From Clostridiales bacterium (GTDB taxonomy: Bacteria > Bacillota > Clostridia > Clostridiales > Caloramatoraceae): a stretch of DNA of 9,494 nt. Where the stretch lies: assembly GCA_026416355.1 (NCBI GenBank), contig JAOAFH010000151.1, positions 1 to 9,494 of the forward strand. Reading direction: 5' to 3'. Within the stretch, counting starts at the first letter, position 1. Each line of letters begins with the position of its first letter. The notes under the pieces are model-generated. The model had not been told where the DNA came from and made no database searches. It was given only the letters and a program-made list of their open reading frames with translations. Shown here piece after piece: positions 6,898 to 9,494 of the stretch. Both the position numbers and the translations under genes were made by a program.

Positions 6898-8181
6898 ATG
6901 TTAGATCTAAAAAGAATTAGAGCAGAACATGAGGCTATTAAAGAAGCCATGAAGATTAGGGGTGAGGCCTTTGATCTTGAGATGATTGACAAAGTTGTTG
7001 AACTAGATGAGAGAAGAAGAAGCATTCTTGCTGAAGTTGAAGTTTTAAAGAGCAAGAGAAACACAGATTCACAAGAGATTGCTAAGCTTAAAAAGGCAGG
7101 ACAAAATGCAGATGAACTATTAAAGGAAATGAAGGAGTTATCAGACAAGATAAAGGAATATGACGCTGAACTTGGAGAAGTAGAAGAAGAAATAAACTAC
7201 CTACTTTTAAGAATTCCAAACGTTCCACACAAGGATGTTCCAAAGGGAGAAACAGATGCAGACAATGTTGAAATTAGAAAATGGGGAGATGTTAGAGAGT
7301 TTAACTTTGAAACGAAGGCACACTGGGATATAGGCACAGAGCTTGATATATTAGACTTTGAAAGAGCAGGAAAGGTTACAGGTGCTAGATTTACTTTCTA
7401 CAAGGGACTTGGTGCTAGACTTGAAAGAGCAGTTATAAACTTCTTCCTAGATACACACATTGATAAGCATGGATACACAGAAGTGTTCCCACCATTTATG
7501 GTTAACAGAAAGAGCATGACAGGAACAGGACAGCTACCAAAGTTTGAAGAAGATGCATTTAAGGTAGCAAATGATGACTATTTCTTAATTCCAACAGCAG
7601 AAGTTCCTGTAACTAATATGTATATGGATGAAATTATAGATGGATCAAAGCTTCCTATTAAGCATGTTGCATATTCAGCTTGTTTCCGTTCAGAAGCTGG
7701 TTCAGCAGGACGTGACACAAGAGGACTTATAAGACAACACCAATTTAACAAGGTTGAGCTTGTTAAGTTTGCAGATCCAGATAACTCATACGAAGAACTA
7801 GAAAAGCTAACTCGTGATGCAGAGGAAGTATTACAATTACTTGGACTTCCATATAGAGTTGTTCTAATCTGTTCAGGTGACCTAGGATTTACAGCAGCTA
7901 AGAAGTATGATATAGAAGTTTGGATGCCAAGCTACGGAAGATATGTAGAAATATCAAGCTGTTCAAACTTTGAAGACTTCCAAGCAAGACGTGCTAATAT
8001 TAGATTTAAGAAGGATGCAAAGGATAAGCCAAGATTTGTTCATACTCTAAATGGTTCAGGTGTTGCAGTTGGTAGAACAGTTGCAGCAATACTTGAAAAC
8101 TATCAACAAGAAGATGGCTCAGTTATAATACCAGAAGTATTAAGACCATATATGGGTGGTTTAGAGAGAATAACAAAGTAA
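6898..8181 (+). CDS. serS: Seryl-tRNA synthetase, 427 aa
   Basis: This class II synthetase charges tRNA-Ser with serine in the cytoplasm, and also supplies Ser-tRNA-Sec where selenocysteine is used. The N-terminal coiled-coil arm that grips the long variable arm of tRNA-Ser spans about 28-102 with clear heptads. The catalytic domain has the serine-binding TAE (233-235), motif 2 at about 259-287 with FRSEAG and R-H-QF, the ISSCSNFEDFQ segment (352-362) and motif 3 TLNGSGVAVGRT (383-394). The length is standard and no key residue is missing. ATG at 6898 follows AAAGGAGGAG. It is controlled by the T-box upstream. Two tRNA-Ser genes lie about 190 nt downstream under separate promoters. Confidence 0.98.
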   Translation: MLDLKRIRAEHEAIKEAMKIRGEAFDLEMIDKVVELDERRRSILAEVEVLKSKRNTDSQEIAKLKKAGQNADELLKEMKELSDKIKEYDAELGEVEEEINYLLLRIPNVPHKDVPKGETDADNVEIRKWGDVREFNFETKAHWDIGTELDILDFERAGKVTGARFTFYKGLGARLERAVINFFLDTHIDKHGYTEVFPPFMVNRKSMTGTGQLPKFEEDAFKVANDDYFLIPTAEVPVTNMYMDEIIDGSKLPIKHVAYSACFRSEAGSAGRDTRGLIRQHQFNKVELVKFADPDNSYEELEKLTRDAEEVLQLLGLPYRVVLICSGDLGFTAAKKYDIEVWMPSYGRYVEISSCSNFEDFQARRANIRFKKDAKDKPRFVHTLNGSGVAVGRTVAAILENYQQEDGSVIIPEVLRPYMGGLERITK

Positions 8182-8189
8182 TTATAAAA

Positions 8190-8221
8190 ATAGGAGTAGC
8201 AACTAAAAAGGCTACTCCTAT
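8190..8221. terminator. Hairpin after serS, U-tract only on the minus strand
   Basis: A perfect 11-bp stem (8190-8200 with 8211-8221) has a 10-nt loop and lies 8 nt after the serS stop. On the plus strand the stem is followed by ACAATTATTC, a poor U-tract. On the minus strand it is followed by TTTTATAATT. It probably ends the serS message, perhaps as a 3'-stabilising hairpin or an inefficient terminator. Confidence 0.65.
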
Positions 8222-8244
8222 ACAATTATTCTATAAATTTATCA

Positions 8245-8273
8245 TTGCGAAAAAGTTAAAGTGAATATATAAT
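8245..8273 (+). promoter_or_regulatory. tRNA cluster promoter P1
   Basis: TTGCGA (8245-8250), a 17-nt spacer and TATAAT (8268-8273). The sequence from the -10 box onward is nearly identical to that of P2, 84 nt downstream. A transcript from here would start near 8280 and carry an extra leader of about 90 nt before tRNA-Ser(TGA). Confidence 0.7.
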
Positions 8274-8370
8274 AAATATTGTCGATGGGCGATGAGGACA
8301 GCAAGGAAAAAGAAAATAAAAAAAGATGTTGACAATATAGAAAGTCGCTGATATAATAAATAATGTCGAT
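8267..8370 (+). repeat. Direct repeat of the -10 and start region, 20 nt, two copies
   Basis: Positions 8267-8286 and 8351-8370 are identical over 20 nt except one base (T8279 versus A8363). Each copy covers TATAAT, the start region and GTCGAT. The copies are 84 nt apart and belong to P1 and P2. Confidence 0.9.
8329..8357 (+). promoter_or_regulatory. tRNA cluster promoter P2, full consensus
   Basis: TTGACA (8329-8334), exactly 17 nt, and TATAAT (8352-8357) match the sigma-A consensus at all twelve positions, with an extended -10 TGA at 8349-8351. The A-rich stretch just upstream (8304-8324) resembles an UP element. Transcription should start near 8364, about 9 nt before tRNA-Ser(TGA). Confidence 0.93.
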
Positions 8371-8372
8371 AC

Positions 8373-8463
8373 GGAGAGATGGTCGAGTTGGTTTAAGGCA
8401 CCGGTCTTGAAAACCGGCGTAGGGGTGACTCTACCGTGGGTTCGAATCCCACTCTCTCCGCCA
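8373..8463 (+). tRNA. tRNA-Ser(TGA)
   Basis: Acceptor GGAGAGA (8373-8379) pairs perfectly with TCTCTCC (8453-8459), followed by discriminator G and an encoded CCA. The anticodon loop CTTGAAA gives TGA. The long variable arm and 91-nt length fit a class II tRNA-Ser. It is the first gene after promoter P2. Confidence 0.97.
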
Positions 8464-8490
8464 CTTAAAAAATAATAATGTAGGCAACAT

Positions 8491-8582
8491 GGAGAAGTAC
8501 TCAAGTTGGCCGAAGAGGCGCCCCTGCTAAGGGCGTAGGTCGGGTAACCGGCGCGAGGGTTCAAATCCCTCCTCCTCCGCCA
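8491..8582 (+). tRNA. tRNA-Ser(GCT), with an acceptor-stem mismatch
   Basis: The anticodon stem CGCCC/GGGCG encloses CTGCTAA, giving anticodon GCT. A long variable arm is present, the T stem GAGGG/CCCTC is perfect, and discriminator G (8579) and an encoded CCA are present. The acceptor GGAGAAG (8491-8497) faces CTCCTCC (8572-8578), leaving A8495 opposite C8574 (positions 5 and 68) while the other six pairs are canonical. Serine identity elements appear intact. Confidence 0.96.
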
Positions 8583-8585
8583 TGT

Positions 8586-8610
8586 AAAGCCGCACAGGGT
8601 GCGGCTTTTA
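8586..8610 (+). terminator. Terminator-like hairpin inside the tRNA cluster
   Basis: A GC-rich 10-bp stem AAAGCCGCAC / GTGCGGCTTT (8586-8595 and 8599-8608) has a 3-nt loop, followed by a short and interrupted TTTTATCCTT. It lies 3 nt after tRNA-Ser(GCT) and ends about 20 nt before tRNA-Arg. Confidence 0.7.
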
Positions 8611-8630
8611 TCCTTCAAAAAACATAATAT

Positions 8631-8707
8631 GCGTCCGTAGCTCAGTTGGATAGAGTAGCTGGCTACGAACCAGTTGGTCGGGGGTTCGAGTCCCTCCGGG
8701 CGCACCA
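8631..8707 (+). tRNA. tRNA-Arg(ACG)
   Basis: Acceptor GCGTCCG (8631-8637) pairs with CGGGCGC (8697-8703) with one T.G pair, followed by discriminator A and an encoded CCA. The anticodon loop CTACGAA gives ACG, whose A34 is normally edited to inosine by TadA to read CGN codons. No promoter fits in the 20 nt between the preceding hairpin and this gene, so it depends on read-through from P1/P2. Confidence 0.97.
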
Positions 8708-8745
8708 AAACAACTCACCATATAGTATGGTGAGTTGTTTATTAT
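8708..8745 (+). terminator. Intrinsic terminator of the Ser-Ser-Arg tRNA cluster
   Basis: A perfect 15-bp stem (8708-8722 with 8726-8740) has a 3-nt TAG loop and a T-rich tail, starting directly after the CCA of tRNA-Arg. Confidence 0.9.
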
Positions 8746-8752
8746 AAGTTTA

Positions 8753-8849
8753 AAATGGAGATAAAAACACAGTTTCGGTTGGTAGTCCGAACCTATCTAC
8801 TATATAGATAGCAGTAACCTTCCCTCCTGGGGTTGTCCATTCTCCGTTT
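8753..8849 (+). ncRNA. yjdF riboswitch (azaaromatic-binding leader)
   Basis: The yjdF RNA class is reported to bind azaaromatic compounds and to sit upstream of yjdF genes. Here a structured leader of about 97 nt directly precedes a clear yjdF gene. A 9-bp closing stem AAATGGAGA / TCTCCGTTT (8753-8761 with 8841-8849, one T.G pair) frames it. Inside are TTCGG/CCGAA (8774-8778 with 8787-8791) and CTATCTA/TAGATAG (8793-8799 with 8805-8811). The class is assigned from position, size and structure; I could not score it against a covariance model. No clean promoter is seen between the tRNA terminator and the leader. Confidence 0.82.
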
Positions 8850-8866
8850 AATATATAAACAGGAGG
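8823..8866 (+). promoter_or_regulatory. Anti-Shine-Dalgarno pairing in the yjdF leader
   Basis: CCTCCTG at 8823-8829, inside the riboswitch, is a perfect 7-bp complement of CAGGAGG at 8860-8866, the ribosome binding site of yjdF. Pairing would hide the site, while a folded aptamer would hold CCTCCTG and free it, suggesting translational control. Confidence 0.6.
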
Positions 8867-8874
8867 TAAAAGAA

Positions 8875-9291
8875 ATGCTAACAAGCATAAGATTAATTGT
8901 ATTTTTTGAAGATCCTTTTTGGGTTGGAGTATTTGAAAAGAACGAAAATAATCTAATGTCGGCATGTAGGATTGTTTTTGGTTCTGAGCCAAAAGATTAT
9001 GAAGTTTATGATTTGGTACTTAAAAAATTCTATGATTTAAAATTTAGTGCTGCAACAATTGATGAGGAAATTAAACTGGCTAAGATTAATCCTAAAAGAT
9101 TTCAAAGAGAAATTAAAAAACAAGTAAAGGATGTAGGCATTGGAACAAAGGCTCAATTGGCAATGAAATCGCAGCAAGAGGCTAATAAAGTAGAAAAAAA
9201 GAAAAAGTCAAAAGAAGAAAAGGAAAGAGAAAAAGAACGAAAGTTTCAGTTAAGACAAGAAAAGAAAAAGCAAAAACACAGAGGGCATTAA
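8875..9291 (+). CDS. yjdF: YjdF-family protein (DUF2992), 138 aa
   Basis: The sequence matches the YjdF/DUF2992 pattern: an N-terminal LIVFFEDPFWVGVFEK segment, the middle CRIVFGSEPKDYEVYDLVL, then NPKRFQREIKKQ, GTKAQLAMK and a strongly basic, charged coiled-coil tail (about 98-138) ending KKKQKHRGH. The biochemical role of the family is not established; its riboswitch control suggests a response to planar aromatic toxins or metabolites. There is no signal peptide or membrane segment, so it should be cytoplasmic, and the basic tail could bind nucleic acid (inference). ATG at 8875 is chosen because AGGAGG (8861-8866) lies 8 nt upstream; the in-frame TTG at 8833 falls inside the riboswitch. A terminator follows, so the gene is monocistronic. 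Confidence 0.92.
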   Translation: MLTSIRLIVFFEDPFWVGVFEKNENNLMSACRIVFGSEPKDYEVYDLVLKKFYDLKFSAATIDEEIKLAKINPKRFQREIKKQVKDVGIGTKAQLAMKSQQEANKVEKKKKSKEEKEREKERKFQLRQEKKKQKHRGH

Positions 9292-9310
9292 TAGAGCTTT
9301 TATTGTTGTA

Positions 9311-9347
9311 AGGACAGGTATTTAAGTAGAATACCTGTCCTATTTTT
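9311..9347 (+). terminator. Intrinsic terminator of yjdF
   Basis: A perfect 12-bp stem AGGACAGGTATT / AATACCTGTCCT (9311-9322 and 9330-9341) has a 7-nt loop, then TTTTT at 9343-9347. It begins 20 nt after the yjdF stop. Confidence 0.9.
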
Positions 9348-9370
9348 GTGCTAATAAAAGAGTATGTCAA

Positions 9371-9398
9371 TTTACCCCAAACACACAATTTATATAAT
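9371..9398 (+). promoter_or_regulatory. Candidate promoter of the terminal gene
   Basis: TTTACC (9371-9376), a 16-nt spacer and a perfect TATAAT (9393-9398). Four of six -35 bases match. It lies between the yjdF terminator and the last gene, with a predicted start near 9405. Confidence 0.45.
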
Positions 9399-9421
9399 TG
9401 AATAAATTTATTTTGGGGTGA
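9372..9421 (+). repeat. Inverted repeat flanking the -10 box and covering the ribosome binding site
   Basis: TTACCCCAAA (9372-9381) is complementary to TTTGGGGTGA (9412-9421) over 10 positions with one T.G pair. The left arm overlaps the candidate -35 box. The right arm contains the GGGGTGA ribosome binding site of the gene starting at 9426. A small nested CAATT/AATTG hairpin lies in the 30-nt centre. Confidence 0.75.
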
Positions 9422-9425
9422 TAAC

Positions 9426-9494
9426 ATGAACACAGATAAAGCAACATCAAATGGATGGGGAATAATTCATAAAAAGATAATGAAGGATACAAGA
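9426..9494 (+). CDS. N-terminus of a probable HTH_36-type DNA-binding protein, cut by window edge
   Basis: Only 23 codons are present. The peptide has SNGWGIIHKKIMKDTR, resembling the start of Firmicute helix-turn-helix (HTH_36) proteins, where an NGFG-I-K-VM-D pattern precedes the winged helix; these occur in replication-initiator-like and phage or chromosomal regulators. That match is from memory of the family and rests on few residues. ATG at 9426 has GGGGTGA upstream at good spacing, inside the right arm of the inverted repeat. The gene begins a new unit after the yjdF terminator. The catalytic or binding domain is not visible, so the role remains open. Confidence 0.6.
   Translation, partial: MNTDKATSNGWGIIHKKIMKDTR

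Noticed and set aside
6831..7148. A 105-codon minus-strand open frame over the T-box terminator and serS start
   Set aside because: It is antisense to the serS coiled-coil region and its Ser/Leu-rich composition reflects the reverse complement of Glu/Lys-rich codons.
8256..8708. A 150-codon minus-strand open frame with segments such as ESGIRTHGRV and RRRDLNPRAG
   Set aside because: It lies antisense across three complete tRNA genes. These peptides are the well-known spurious translations of reverse-complement tRNA genes that appear in databases as false hypothetical proteins.
9182..9433. An 83-codon minus-strand open frame at the yjdF 3' end
   Set aside because: It is the Phe/Leu/Ser-rich antisense of the Lys/Glu-rich yjdF tail and crosses the yjdF terminator.
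1..9494. Search for mobile elements, CRISPR arrays, toxin-antitoxin or defence islands
   Set aside because: No transposase, integrase, spaced repeats or defence gene is visible. The tRNA genes have intact 3' ends without nearby duplicated attachment-like segments.

Overview
The window looks like a chromosomal segment of a low-GC, spore-forming Firmicute, most likely in Clostridia. The evidence is AT-rich coding sequence with strong AGGAGG-type ribosome binding sites, a GerMN-domain lipoprotein, a NiaR repressor, a serine T-box, a yjdF riboswitch and intrinsic terminators after most units. I cannot name the species. I see no insertion sequence, prophage, CRISPR array or defence system. Most of the window is ordinary core genome, and its unusual content is mainly in RNA and promoter structure.

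Region 1 (1-176) is the end of a tRNA cluster: truncated tRNA-Asp(GTC), complete tRNA-Thr(TGT) and a terminator. Region 2 (253-4180) holds an HD-domain hydrolase, followed by a tightly packed run: OmpR-type response regulator, sensor histidine kinase overlapping it by 23 nt, GerMN lipoprotein, and the niacin-responsive repressor NiaR. Region 3 (4184-5381) is an M29 aminopeptidase with its own consensus-like promoter and a terminator that can serve both strands. Region 4 (5404-6579) is a small minus-strand gene of unknown function, divergent from a membrane-anchored polysaccharide deacetylase.

Region 5 (6594-8221) is serS, controlled by a T-box leader whose specifier reads UCC (Ser). Region 6 (8245-8745) is a tRNA-Ser(TGA), tRNA-Ser(GCT), tRNA-Arg(ACG) cluster behind two tandem promoters that look like a duplication. 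Region 7 (8753-9347) is yjdF with its leader riboswitch. The window ends with the first 23 codons of a gene resembling HTH_36 DNA-binding proteins, behind an inverted repeat.

Two functional themes can be read. Serine translation is represented by serS, which senses uncharged tRNA-Ser, and by two tRNA-Ser genes placed directly downstream. Envelope signalling is represented by the two-component system, its lipoprotein and the deacetylase. The points most worth checking are the paired tRNA promoters, an A.C mismatch in the acceptor stem of tRNA-Ser(GCT), the terminator-like hairpin inside the tRNA cluster, the anti-Shine-Dalgarno pairing in the yjdF leader, and the inverted repeat before the last gene.
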